Under the pieces are notes generated by a model. That model saw nothing but the letters and a program-made list of their open reading frames with translations, made no database searches and was not told the origin of the DNA. The position numbers were made by a program, and so were the translations under genes. Of a stretch of 64,000 bases of DNA, positions 36,908-49,270 are shown piece after piece. Source of the DNA: Eustoma russellianum. Its lineage: Eukaryota > Streptophyta > Magnoliopsida > Gentianales > Gentianaceae. The stretch lies in the NCBI GenBank assembly GCA_036186865.1, contig AP025071.1, positions 14,908,036 through 14,972,035 of the forward strand. Reading direction: 5' to 3'. Within the stretch, counting starts at the first letter, position 1, and each line of letters begins with the position of its first letter.

Positions 36908-39053
36908 ATGGCTATTGTTTCTCACAAAGGTGAGTTGGAAGGTATGTCCACACAACGCCCTCCTCTTTTTGATGGCAATAATTTTGTTCATTGGAAACTA
37001 AGAATGAGGCTATTCTTAATGGCTATAGACATTGATTTATGGTCTATAGTTGAAGATGGGTCGTACATTCCAATGAAAGTTGTACAAGTTAGTGGAGTCA
37101 CTCAAGAGGTTGAAAAATATAAAAGTGAATGGTCATCGGATGATAAAAAGAAAATGTCCATGAATGCTAAAGCTATGCAATTACTTTTAAATGGACTTAC
37201 AACTTCTGAAGCAGGATATGTGTCAAATTGCACAAGCGCACACGACATGTGGAAATCACTTGTATTAAATCATGAAGGTACTAGTGGTGTTAAAGAGTCA
37301 AAAATAAACATGCTTATGACTGAATTAGAGACTTTCAAAATGTTGCCAAACGAATCCATAACATCTATGGATTTGAGGATTACTAATATTTTCAATGCCC
37401 TTGAAGCTTTAGGGAAGTCATTTTCAAACAGTGAAAAGGTTCAAAAGGTGCTACGAAGTCTCCCTGCTGAATGGGATCCAAAGGTGACTGCAATCAAGGA
37501 GACAAAGTCAATCACTAAAATGGATGAATTGATCGGGTCTCTTAAAGTCTATGAGGTAAAACTGAACCAACGAAAGTCTGAATTGTCTAAGTCATCCGGT
37601 AAGTCAATAGCTTTCAAAACAACCGAAACACATGCTAGTAACGATGATAGTAATAAGGATACTGAATTAGACGATGACTTGATATTGATCGCTAGAAAAC
37701 TTAGAAAGTTTTTCAAACGTCCAAATAGGAAGACAACATAATTCTTCTTCTTCTTCTTCTCAACCTAGGAAGAATAACACAAACAAATGGTATAATAAAG
37801 AATTAAAGTGTTATGAATGCGGTCAAAAAGGACATATTTCATACGACTGTCCCACGAAGAAAAATAATAATAACAACAACAATAATAAACAAGCCAAGGA
37901 CAAGGAGGCTCAAATGACAAAGACAAAGGAGTCTAAGGCAAGAAAAGGAAAACGAGCAATGAAGGTGAGCACATGGAGCGACTCATCCGACTCAGAATCC
38001 GAAACTGAGGAAGCTCAAGTCTGCTTCGTATCCAACGAGGTATGTTCTTCTTCTAATAGTGATTCTGATAGTGACATGACATTTGATGAAATGTATGAAG
38101 AATTCCTACGAATGCATGCTTACTGTAAGAGGCTCTCTAAAGAAATGAAGAAACTAGTTGAAGAAAATAACAAGTTGAAGATGTCCAACTTGGAATTTTC
38201 CGATCAACTAGAATCTCTTAAACAAGAGTCTACTAATACTCTTGATTCTTTAGAGAATAAAATTGAATCATATAGGAAAGATGAACAAAAGTTACAAATG
38301 GAAAATAGAATGTTAAAATCCAAGTTAGAAAGTTGTGAAAATGAAATAGTGCAACTTAAGTCTTCTAAACTTAACTTAGAAAAAATGTTAGAACAATTTA
38401 AATCCGGTATAAACATGTTAGACACACTCATCTCATCACAAAAGTATGGTAATGATAAAACCGGCTTAGGCTATAAAGAAGAAAATGAAAAAGTGAATAA
38501 AAAGACTAAGTTTGTTTCATCTAGTACAAAGTTGCCATATAATACAATAAAATCAACTTTGCCTGCTACATCTTCTTCTATACCTTCTTCTACTTATATC
38601 AAGGCAAAAATACAACATACACCCATAAAATCACACACGCATAAACATACATCTAGGCCAAACTTTGCATCTAGACAACCTAGAAACTATGCCTATATGT
38701 ATACAAATGCAACTAGACATAATAAAAAGCATCCAACTTATTATGAACCTAAGTATAGGCAACACTCTTATAAATCTTATAGAAATGCCTATGAACACAC
38801 TTATATTGGGCCATTCAAGAAACAAAATCGCATACCTTATGCACATTATAAAATTCGGCCATCCTATAATGATTATCAACCTTGGCACAACATGTATAAC
38901 AATGTATCTTCACTTATGTGGAATAATCATCTATATGCTTATCCTTCTTATTTTAATCATGCTAAAAATGTGCCTAAAAGGTATGTTCAAGTTTGGATAC
39001 CTAAGGGTTATCTAAACAAGAATAATGCCCCTAACATTCAAGGACCCAAATAA
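36908..39053 (+). pseudogene. gag of B, one frameshift
   Basis: The start at 36908 is chosen because it sits 11-13 residues before the conserved RPPLFDG block, as in A; an upstream ATG in the same frame (36764) lies inside the LTR. The gag core (WKLRMRLFLMAID to KVLRSLPAEWDPK) is intact to 37738. A one-base shift there moves the frame into a run of TCT codons (poly-Ser), then the zinc knuckle CYECGQKGHISYDC (from 37809), poly-Asn, a DSSDSESETEE acidic stretch, a coiled coil (about 38090-38420) and a Tyr/His-rich tail. Stop TAA at 39051. Confidence 0.85.
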
Positions 39054-39083
39054 AGGGTACCTAAAACTTTGTCTCCATTGTAG

Positions 39084-42000
39084 GATAAACGCAAGGAATG
39101 CAAGGAGGAGGCAAAGTCAAAGAATCTAAAAACCAAATGGTTTTTAGATAGTGGATGTTCGAGGCATATGACGGGGAACGCCAAACTATTCATCGAATTG
39201 GAACATATCAAGAATGGAGGAAAAGTAACATTCGATGACAACAACAAAGGACAAGTTGTTGGAAAAGGAACAATCGAGGACCCTAACACATTTCAAATAC
39301 GAAATGTGTTATTAGTAAGCAATCTATCTTATAATTTACTTAGTATTTCTCAACTTATAGATTGTGGTTATAATGTCTCCTTTCTTCCCAATTTTTGTGA
39401 TATAATAAATGATAAAGGAGAAACGGTTTTAAAAGGAAATAGAGATGGAAATATTTATACCCTTACCTTAGATAACATGTTAGATTCTAAGGTTAAGTGT
39501 CTGATATCACATGATTCAGATGTAAATTTATGGCATAGAAGATTAGGCCATATAGGAATTTCAACTATTAAGAAGTTGTCTAAGAAGAATTTAATTAGAG
39601 GAATGCCTAAGTTAGACTTAGAAAATTTTCAAATGTGTGAAACATTTATTAAGGGAAAACACGGTAAAGAAACCTTAAAACCGAAACATGAAGTGAGTAC
39701 TAGTCATGTACTAGAATTGCTTCACTTATACTTATTTGGTCCAAGTAGGACAAGAAGTCTAGGTGGACACTACTATGTGTGTATCATAGTAGATGATTAC
39801 TCACGCTACACGTGGACATTGTTCTTAACACACAAAGACGATGCTCCATTAGCAATCGAAACCCTTATCAAGCAACTTGAAAACATTTACGAAGAAAATG
39901 TCAAAAGAATTAGGAGCGATAGAGGTGGAGAATTTAAAAATAAAGATGTAATAAAATTTTGTGAACTATATGGAATCAAAAATGAATTCTCACCACCTAG
40001 AACACCACAACTCAATGGAGTTGTTGAACGTAAAAATAGAACGATTCAAGAAGTTGCTAGGACAATGCTTTGTGAAAATATATTACCTAAATATTTATGG
40101 GTTGAAGCTGTTAGTTGTGCATGCTATATTATAAATAGGCTTACTATTAGAAAGAAATTAAATAACACGCCTTATGAATTGCTAAACAATAGACAACCTA
40201 AAATAGATTATCTTAAAATATTTGGATGTAAATGTTTTGTGCTAAACATTAAGGATAATCTAGATAAATTTGAACAAAAGTCTATTGAATGCATATTTGT
40301 TGGGTATTCAACTAACTCAAGAGCATATAGGTGTTACAATCCTGCATCTAGAAAAAAATTGAATCCATACATATTAAATTCAATGAAAATGCATGCTTTG
40401 AAGTTAGTGATAAACATCAACATAAACAAGAAACAAATGTTGAAAATATGTTTGATGATGATGTAATACTTGATCCTGTACTTGATCATCTAGAATCAAC
40501 TCCCCCTGAACAAGACATGCATGAACCCTTAGATGATATAAATGAAGAAACTTTGCAATTGGAAGATAATGTAATTAATGATCCAATTACATATGATAAT
40601 GTTCACACTAACGAAACATTTGAACAAGATCAATCTAGAAATTGGTGGCATCCTAGAGAATTAATCATTGGGGATCCAAGTGTTGGGGTTAGAACATGTA
40701 GAAATATAAGTCAACTTGAAGGACATAGCTTAATCTCACAATTAGAACATAAGAACATAAAGGAAGCCTTAGGTGATATATCTTGGATAGAAGCTATGCA
40801 TGAGGAATTAAATCAATTCACAAGAAACAATGTGGGGGATTTAGTGCCTAGACCTGAAGACAAGTCTATCATAGGAACTAAATGGGTCTTTAGGAATAAG
40901 ATGGATGAACAAGAAAACATTACAAGGAATAAGGCTAGACTAGTAGCACAAGGTTATAATCAACAAAAAGGAATAGATTATAAAGAAACCTTTGCACCCG
41001 TTGCACGGCTAGAAGCAATTAGGTTGTTACTTGCGATTGCAAGTCTAAGTAACATTAAACTCTTCCACATGGATGTCAAGAGTGCATTCTTGAATGGATA
41101 CATCCAAGAAGAGGTGTTTGTCAAACAATCCCCTGGATTCGAAGATCCAAAGAATCCTAACCATGTTTACAAGCTTAAGAAAGCTCTATATGGTTTGAAA
41201 CAAGCTCCAAGAGCTTGGTATGATAGATTTGCAAATTTTCTTATTGCAAATAATTATCAAAGGGGAACTATAGACAACACTTTATTTCTAAGAAGAAAAG
41301 GAAATGATTTGTTAATAGTTCAAATATACGTTGACGATATCATCTTTGGTTCAACCAACCCTACCTTAGTAAAAGACTTTGAAGAGTGTATGAAGTCAGA
41401 ATTTGAAATGTCAATGGTAAGAGAGTTGAATTATTTCTTAGGACTTCAAATCAAACAAACCCCTCACGGAATTCACATTAGCCAACATAAGTATGTCAAT
41501 GATATGATTAAGAAGTTTGTCTTTGAAGAGTTGAAACCTACAACTACCCCCATGAGTGTTAGTACCAAACTTGATAAGGATGAAAATGGTAAACCTTTTG
41601 ATGACACACTCTATAGGTCTATGATTGGATCACTGTTATACTTAACTGCATCAAGACTTGATATTATGTTTAGTGTGTGTATGTGTGCTAGGTTTCAATC
41701 TTGTCCTAAGGTATCACATTACAATGCAGTGAAAAAGATCTTTAAATATCTTAAGCATACACCTCACTTAGGACTATGGTATGATAGAAACGCTAAGTTG
41801 GAATTACACGCATATAGTGATGCTGATTATGGTGGTTGCAAGTTAGATAAAAAATCCACTAGCGGTACTTGTCAATTCATAGGAACCAACTTGATTTCTT
41901 GGTTTTCTAAAAAAACAAGCTAGTGTAGCTCTTTCTACCACTGAAGCCGAGTATATCGCTTCGAGTTTATGTACTACCCAAATACTTTGGCTTAAACAGA

Positions 42001-42281
42001 AACTTAGTGATTTTGGCATTAAAATGAAAAAGATTCCAATTTTCTGCGATAGCACAAGTGCAATCAATCTTTCCCGGAATCTGGTGCTTCATTCTAAGGC
42101 CAAACACATTGAGGTGCGATACCACTTTCTTCGCGATCATGTTCGAAATGAGGACATAGTGATAAACCACATAAGAACTGATCACCAAATCGCAGACATC
42201 TTTACCAAACCCCTTAATCAAGCCACTTTTGAAAACTTACGAGCCAAGTTAGGTATGATGACTTACGATACCATTGTGTAG
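39084..42281 (+). pseudogene. pol of B: protease, integrase, RT, RNase H
   Basis: Protease has WFLDSGCSRHMT (Asp at 39147). Stops at 39051 and 39081 separate it from gag. In integrase the zinc-binding CESC seen in A reads CETF, and the first catalytic Asp (LLHIDLF in A) is Tyr (LLHLYLF); SDRGGEF and NGVVERKNR remain. RT is complete: ARLVAQGYNQ, MDVKSAFLNG, YVDDIIFGST at 41327. RNase H shows DADYGGC, then a frame break at an A-run near 41907, and continues as STTEAEYIAS to HFLRDHV and ADIFTKPL. Another break lies at an A-run near 40350. Integration function is lost. Confidence 0.9.
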
Positions 42282-42551
42282 TTCTATCTTTTGCATGATT
42301 TGCAAAATAAAGGGGGAGATAGAATACGAACATGATTTTAGTTGGTAAGTCATGATGAATCATATGCTAAGTTTTAATTGGTATTGGTATAAAATTTTGG
42401 AGCATAGGTTAAAGGGGAGAGTATGAGTTGAGGGGGAGCAACATACTATTTAATATTTAAAAGTTGAAAACATTTGGTTAAACTTTTGGTTATAAGTTGT
42501 GACATTAAAATCATGTTAGGTTATTTTGAAAATCATCCAAAAGGGGGAGAA
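42282..42551 (+). other. 3' untranslated region with polypurine tracts of B
   Basis: Purine tracts occur near 42306 (AAAGGGGGAGA), 42410 (AAAGGGGAGAG) and 42427 (TTGAGGGGGAGC). The final CCAAAAGGGGGAGA ends at 42550, one base before the LTR. No extra ORF is present, so there is no envelope-like gene. Confidence 0.8.
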
Positions 42552-42675
42552 TGTTGAGAAATATGTTTGGATAATTTTCAAAGTCATGATTTTAAGTGGT
42601 GAATACTTAAAAATGTCACACATGGTGTTATATGTGATTAAAAGTTTGAAAAAGTTTAAAAAGTTTAAAAAGTTG

Positions 42676-42926
42676 ACATCGATCTCTCAGGTTGTTGCAC
42701 ATCGATCGATCAATGTACATAGATCTCTCACATCGATCTATCTATGTAAGGCAGAAAAGTTCAAGAACTTTCTGTGAGACATCGATCTCTAAACCTGAGA
42801 CACATCGATCGATCGATGTACATCGAACCCTCACTTCGATCGATTGATGTAGGTCAGAGGCAAACTCTGAAACTTTCTGTGAGTTATCGATCTCTGAAGC
42901 TGAGGCACTTCGATCGATCGATGTCT
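42676..42926. repeat. CGATCG palindrome array, B 3' LTR
   Basis: Same sites as in the 5' LTR, with small changes such as CGATCGATCAATG for CGATCAGTCTATG. Confidence 0.85.
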
Positions 42927-44218
42927 AGGGTTTTTAGAAATAATTTTCTAAAATGTGTTAAAGTGATTGTTTTCATTTGTATATGATTTATACATGTTCA
43001 TTATGTGATTATTATGTGTTTTTGGTGATTATTATTGTCTTGTGACTAACATGCCTTGGAAGTTTCTACAACTTACCAAAAAGGGCAAAATTGGTATTTT
43101 GAGTTTTGTAGAAACATCACATGATGAAAATGTTTCAAGGATGTATTCTCATCCTATTTCTCATGACAAAGGTGGAATTGTAATTATTTCTGACCATCGG
43201 GGTTATTTCTGGAGTTTTCTCACACCAGGGGTATTTTGGTCATTTCACACCCCTGAGGGTATTTTTGGTATTTTCACTCAAGGAATCTCTTGAGCATATT
43301 ATTATCTTCATTCTGGAGCTGTTTTATTATTATTTTGAAGATAATATGGTGATCATATATCTTATTCTCTCAACCGATGATATTATTGACTATAGCTGGA
43401 TATGTGACGATTTGAGATGTCACATTCTATTTTTTCATGAAGACGTTATAAGAGGATATTTATCATCATGATTCTGAGATATTAAAGGTGTCAAAGGTGT
43501 GGAAACGTTCTTGACATATAAGAAGAAATATTAGGGAATTTCGGTGTTACACGTTGACATAATCTTGTCAACTGTTATCTATTTATTTCTTCTTCAAAAA
43601 TCTGAGTTTCTACACATATATATATGTTGAAAAACGTGTATATGATGGTGTATTCATTTTGTGAGTTGGAGACAAGTGGACCAACCAAAAAGAAGCTAGT
43701 TGGCAAAATTGCCAACTTGGAAATTTCAAATATAGCCAACGGCTATATACTTTTTCTTGGGTGTTTTTCAGTAGAGTTTTTGAAGTCAAATGAAAACTTC
43801 ACATGTCCTATTAAGGTTCTTGAATTTGGGGATAATTTGGTGGTATTATCCTTCCTTATTTTATTTAATAAAATCAAATATATTTTTTGGTGAAATTCTT
43901 GGTAGCCAACGGCTACATTGAAGCATTCTTGGAGCTGAATTTTTGATTTGAAAAAGTAAAAGCTCACATGCCTATTCTTGTGCCAAGAAGTTGAGGAATT
44001 ATCTTCTCTTATTATCTATTCTTGCTAAGGATAATTCAAGACAATTCTAAGTCACTATTTAGTTAAAACTTTCGGCCACATCATTTTGCCAAGGTGGACC
44101 AATCATTGTGTGTTATTTTGCCAAGTGTACAAGGCCAACCAATGATGAGAAGACATTTGGAATTGATGATGAAGATGGTGACACATGTGCATTCTTATCT
44201 TCAAGGCTCAAATCACAC

Positions 44219-44227
44219 TATAAATAG
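44219..44227 (+). promoter_or_regulatory. TATA box of B, 3' LTR
   Basis: TATAAATAG in the same context as in the 5' LTR. From here transcription could read out rightwards into D. Confidence 0.65.
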
Positions 44228-45391
44228 AGGCAATGGTGAAGAAGATGAAGCACACTGGAAGCTCACAAGCATTTGTTGAATTGTCTAGCTTTCATCTTCA
44301 TCTTCTTGTTGTTGTTGTTTTATTCATTGTAGCGAAGGTGTTCTTGTTGTATTGTGGTGAGCTACAAGTCTCTTGAGCTTCATTTGCAAGATTGATTAGC
44401 CATCTTTATAAGGCTACATCAATAGGTTGTAGAGGTGTTGCAACTAAGTGTTGCTTAGAAGGTGATTATCCAAGTCTTGAGTAGGGTTGGTATATAACCC
44501 AAGGATCAAGCTTGGCACTTGTTTTAAGGTGTTCATTTCATAGTATAATCCAAGGAAAGGTGTTCCTTGGGACTGGAGTAGGTCACATTGACCGAACCAG
44601 GATAAATCCTTGGTGTTCTTCTCTTATTTCTTTATTTCTGTTTCTGCCCGTTTTTGACTGCAGTTTTCACACAACTTCACATAATTTGAAAAAATAGCTA
44701 AACATTTTCCAAATTTGTGATTTTTGGTGGAGTTATACTTCAGACTGTTAGCTTTCATTTGCAACAAGAATCACTTGATTTGAGCAAGGGAAAGTTAGTC
44801 TTTCAGTCTTTGCAAGATAACTGCTCCAATCTGGCTGCAATCTAACCAGTTTTGAGAAAACTGAAATTCTGTATTTTTCAAGAATTGTTTAAGGTCAGGG
44901 ACTTTTGAAAAATTCATCTACACATCCTAAGGAGTGTTTTTATATAAAGATTAACATTTTTGGTTGAGTATTCAAAGAGAAACACGTTTTGCAAAATCAG
45001 CAACATTCTGTCCAGATTGACCATCTGAATCTTTGTATTTGTTTGAAGGGTCAAACGATCTTATTTTTCTCTGATTTTTGGACAGAGTCTTCTTAACTCA
45101 TTGACGTTCAATTCTAAAAAGTTTCATAATTTTTGGAGTTGTGTACAATTATTGGTGAATTTTTACAAAAACGAGTTCTGAATCTGAGGTGGTCTCCGAT
45201 TCTGTTTTCAAAGGGGATTTTAACAAAGGGTTGTAGTGTAATTTCCGCTAACCACTATTCACCCCCCTCTAGTGGTGTTTATTGCAGGTGCATGGTCCAA
45301 CAGTTACCTATTGAACCTTTGACAGGTGGTATGCTAGGAAAAGTTGGGTTTCCATCACAAGTGAACTTACACCATATGTCTTAATCTCATC

Positions 45392-48300
45392 CTAAAAAGA
45401 TGTGCTTTGTACAAAGTCTTTTGAAAGACTCTTTGTTAACGGATCTGCTACGTAATTGCATGATTTAACATATGCTATGGCTATTATATCGTCCGTTATT
45501 AATTTCCTTACATAATCATATCTAAGGGTGACATGTCTAGATTTCCTGTTATAGATTTTACTATAAGCTCTAGATATCGTTGCTTGGCTATTACAGTATA
45601 AGGAAATCGCTAGCATCGATTGTGGCCACAACTCTATATCCAATAGTAAAGTTCTCGCAAATTCCAACGCTATGAATTCGGATTCCATGGTGGAGTGTGT
45701 TATACGTATCTGTTTCTTTGAAGCCCAAGAAACCACACCACCACTTAATTCAAACACCCAGCCCGTTGTAGATTTGTTATCACCAACACTAATTATACAG
45801 CTAGCGTCAGCATAACCTTCTAACACAATTGGAAAATTGTTATAATACAACCCGTAATTCATAGTTATTTTCAAGTACCCAAGTACTCGTTCGATTGTCT
45901 TCCAATGGTCCAAACTAGGATTACTCGTATACCTTCACAATTTACACACCGCAAAGGCAATATCAAGTCTAGTGGAACATTTAGCATACATTAAACTGCC
46001 AATTGCACTAGCATATTCAAGTTGAGCTACCGCTCTACCGGTATGTCAGTCAATTTGTATGAGGCATCATACGGTGTGTTTGCTTTTTTGATCTCGAAGT
46101 GTTTGAGCTTATTCAACACTATGCTTATATAATAAGATTGACAAAGAGCGAAACCCTCACTATGTTTGAACACTTTTATCCCTAAGATAGTATCTACCTC
46201 ACCCAAATCTTTCATTTGGAATTGTGGTGTTAATTACTTCTCAGTTTCGTTTACTCTTTTCATATTAGTGCTAACAATCAACATGTCATCCTTGTACAAA
46301 AACATAATAACACCATATTTGTCCGTAAAATTGGAATATACACACTTATCAGTACTATTATGCCTGAAACCATTTTCCAGAATGGTAGTGTCAAACTCTT
46401 CATATTATTGTTTTGCTGCTTGTTTCAATCCATATAATGACCTTACCAATTTACACACTTTGTGCTCTTACCTAGTAGAATAAAGCCTTCTGGTTGTTCC
46501 ATATAGACTTCTTCATCTAAATAACCATTGAGAAATGCATTCTTAACATCCATTTGATGAATAAACGGATTATTCATGGATGATAAAGCTATCAACACTC
46601 TAATAGACGTTATTCTCGCAATCGGAGCATATGTATCAAAATAGTCTATCCCTTCTCTTTTTCTAAAACATTTAGCCACTAATCTATCCTTGAAAGTTCG
46701 AATTGAACCATCTGTATTATATTCCTTCTAAATATCCATTTACATCCAATTGCTTTAAAACTCGGAGGCACATCAGTGAGAACCCACGTATTGTTAGACA
46801 ATAACGAATTCATCTCATCATCAACTGTTTCCTTCCAAAATGATACATCTCTCAATTGCAACGCTTCCTTATAGGATTTTGGATCATCTTCAGCACTAAG
46901 TACAATTGGCATTTGATTAAATATCATTGTCCCATTACCTTCAACTAAGAAAGTGATGGATTGTGAAGAAATAAAATCAGGATTTAAATATTTTTCCTTT
47001 CTAGCTCACTGACTTCTCCTAACATCAGTTGGAGAACTTTGATATTGTTCAACACTAAAAGGACTATTAAAAAAATCTCCAACTATAGGTTGATTCAAAT
47101 TTCCACTTGTTGAATCTTAATTTGAATCTATTCTTAAGAATTTATTCTCAAGAAATTCAACATCCTTTGATTCAACAACCATATAGGATTCTATATCTAG
47201 ATCTGACATGCTTTAGAGTTTCAGCATATCCACTAAAAACACCTTTTAGAGATCTTGGCCCCAACTTAGTTCTTTTTTATCCAGAACTCTATAATAAGCT
47301 AGACAGCACCAAAGTCTAAGATAACTTAGATTTGGTCTTCGTTTCTTCCATATTTCATACGGAGAAACCTTAAATTTCTTAAAGAGAATTCCATTATGAA
47401 TATGATATGTCATTAACAAGGCTTCTCTCCCCACAAATTCTTTGGTAAACCAGAGTTTAATAACATTGAATTTAGCATGTCAACAACGCTTCTCTACCTA
47501 CAAATTCTTTGGTAAACCAGAGTTTAATAACATTGCATTTAGCATGTTAATTAAACTTCTATATTTTCTTTCAGCCAAACAATTCTGTTGGGGTGTATAA
47601 GGAGCACTTTCTGGTGTATGATACCATTTTCCTCACAGAATTGATTAAATTCAAGAGGAAAGTTTTCACCACCACGGTCACTTATTAGAACTTTTATTTT
47701 CAATCCCGATTGATTTTCAACTTCCATTTTGTAAACTCTGAACATGTCAAAAGCTCCATCCTTATGCCTTAGCAAATATGCATACATATATCTTGAGTCA
47801 TCATCAATGAAAGTGATGGAATATCTATTTCTTCCTCAGGTCAAAGCACCATTCAATTCGCAAATATTCGAATGAACAAGTTCTAAGAGTTTTGTTTTCC
47901 TTTCAACCTTTGGAAATGGTTTCTTTGAACATGCCTTTTGACAAAACTTCGACTCTCATCTTCAATACGTAAATGTTTCTGAAATCGTTAAAGAGAAAAG
48001 GATTTAATTGAGTGCAGTAACATTTTCCTACAGCCATTCCAACTAAGGAGAAGCTTTGCAATTATCCCTCTTACTTGTAATGACTCAGGATCTTCCACAC
48101 CCAACTCTTTGAGTTTGGAACAATGACCTGCAACTCGTGCACCTAGTCCATAATTGAAAATTTTTTCAATCATTTTAAAATTAAAATACTTCATCACAAG
48201 GAATTTGTCCACATCTTGTTTCTCATTACTGGATTTGAACTCCAAGGCGTTCCATATCTCCTTCGGTGATGATGTAGCAGTGAAGGGATCGTAAATACGA

Positions 48301-48518
48301 TCTGATATGTTGTTGAGGATGTGTCACCGAGACAGCACCTCATCCTCTTGTTTCTTCCTCCAGGCAGTATTCACCTCCTCTGAGTCCTCATCTCGTGAGG
48401 TTGGCAATTCCTTCAGTTTTGAGTCCAAACAGTACCCAATTTGCAATGCGGTCGAAAAGAATATCATCTTGTCCTTCCACCGCAAGAAATTCGAGTCATC
48501 AAAACGGTTAAACTTCAT
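45392..48518 (-). pseudogene. gag-pol of D, heavily decayed
   Basis: Read leftwards. Gag starts MKFNRFDDSNFLRWKDKM at 48518 and has an in-frame TGA at 48324. It continues to HLRIEDESR near 47960, then jumps straight into integrase wording (KACSKKPFPKVERK), so the nucleocapsid, protease and zinc-binding integrase are deleted. The integrase core keeps SDRGGE. A 67-bp tandem duplication (47421-47554) breaks the frame. Reverse transcriptase: IARITSIRVL, HQMDVKNAFLNGY, and YKDD in place of YVDD (46285-46296). RNase H (45913-45392) has STTGWVFELSGG, STMESEFIALE and ADPLTKSL. Many frameshifts; not functional. Confidence 0.85.
47421..47554 (-). repeat. 67-bp tandem duplication in D integrase
   Basis: GCTTCTCT...TTTAGCATGT occurs twice head to tail with about five differences. 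The length is not a multiple of three. Confidence 0.85.
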
Positions 48519-48804
48519 TCTCGTCTAGCTCAAAAACCTCTTTGAATCCATCTTTAAATATTCCTTACGATTGTAAGGAAATGGAATCAAACACGTGAGG
48601 AGAAGAAGTAGAGAAATGATTGATGGCTTGAGGCGTGTTAACACACTTTCCGTAAGGAATATATTGCCCCCACTAGTTGCTCTAGAGTATAGGCAAGTTT
48701 TCTCCTAGGATACAACAAGCCACAGATTTCTTATCTCAGCAATAAGATGGAAATCACAATGAATTTTCAATTGAGAAAGCATAGGAGAGGAAGAAGAATA
48801 TTAT
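48519..48804 (-). other. 5' leader of D
   Basis: Lies between the 5' LTR and the gag ATG. No tRNA-Met type PBS (GCTCTGATACCA on the plus strand) is visible beside the LTR, so it has been lost, replaced or is of another type. Confidence 0.5.
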
Positions 48805-49270
48805 TGCTTGAAATGAACTAGTAATTAGGATGTCCTGAAATGTGTTAAATGTGCCTTTTTGTGGGCACTTGGACCTCAATTCAGACGTCCAAAATTGTCC
48901 ATAGTTGATTAGATATGTCTCTTGGTGCATAAGTTGTAACTTTAGATGAAAAGTCACACCGGTTAGGCACATCGATTGATGTATCACTGTGTGCTCCAAC
49001 TTTTCATCCAAACCACATCGATCGATCTATATTAAAAAGTGTACTCCAACTTTGCACATAGGCCGCTTCGATCGGTCGATGTGATCGATCGAAGTCACAT
49101 CGGTCGATCATGTCGTCAATAGATGTCTAACAGAACACTTAGCTCCAGCCACTTGGATCGATCCAAGTTACTTCGATCGATTGAAGTCATGCGACAAGCT
49201 ATTCTTACTTTACTTAAGCTCCAATCATCCTTTATTCTTCTTTCCATTTCCTTTACAAACTATTATAACA
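48805..49270 (-). repeat. 5' LTR of D
   Basis: On the minus strand it starts TGTTATAATAG and ends CAAGCA. At 466 bp it is shorter than its partner (522 bp), mainly from changes within the CGATCG words. Confidence 0.8.
48968..49188. repeat. CGATCG palindrome array, D right LTR
   Basis: Includes CACATCGATCGATC, CTTCGATCGGTCGATGTG and the perfect palindrome ACTTGGATCGATCCAAGT. Confidence 0.85.

Larger units (their letters stand above)
21085..45302 (+). mobile_element. SIRE-like copia element B (with A nested)
   Basis: LTRs start TGTTGAGAAATATG and end GGTCCAACA. A perfect GTTAC duplication lies at 21080-21084 and 45303-45307. Without the nested A element, B is about 11.3 kb. The order is LTR, PBS, gag, protease, integrase, reverse transcriptase, RNase H, a run of polypurine tracts, LTR. 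Long LTRs, repeated polypurine tracts and RT wording (ARLVAQGYNQ, LLIVQIYVDDIIFG) suit the SIRE/Maximus lineage. No envelope-like ORF follows pol. Confidence 0.9.
42552..45302 (+). repeat. 3' LTR of B (uninterrupted)
   Basis: It shows the intact form of the LTR that A split. CGATCG array, two MSA-like palindromes (43733-43745 and 43902-43916), TATA box (44219-44227) and the GGTCCAACA end are all present. Confidence 0.95.
20124..49270 (-). mobile_element. Copia element D, split by B
   Basis: Related terminal repeats at 20124-20645 and 48805-49270 enclose copia coding remnants on the minus strand and the whole of B. A polypurine tract in minus orientation next to the left LTR agrees with that direction. 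B lies at a GTTAC site in the D 3' non-coding region. No target duplication could be matched for D itself (ATTAT against ATGGT), so one end may be rearranged. Confidence 0.7.

Noticed and set aside
42282..42551. Search for an envelope-like ORF after pol of B, as some SIRE elements have
   Set aside because: Only 270 bases with polypurine tracts remain before the LTR; no open frame.
45308..45391. Possible separate gene after B
   Set aside because: It is the continuation of the D 3' region interrupted at 21084; the GTTAC duplication joins them.
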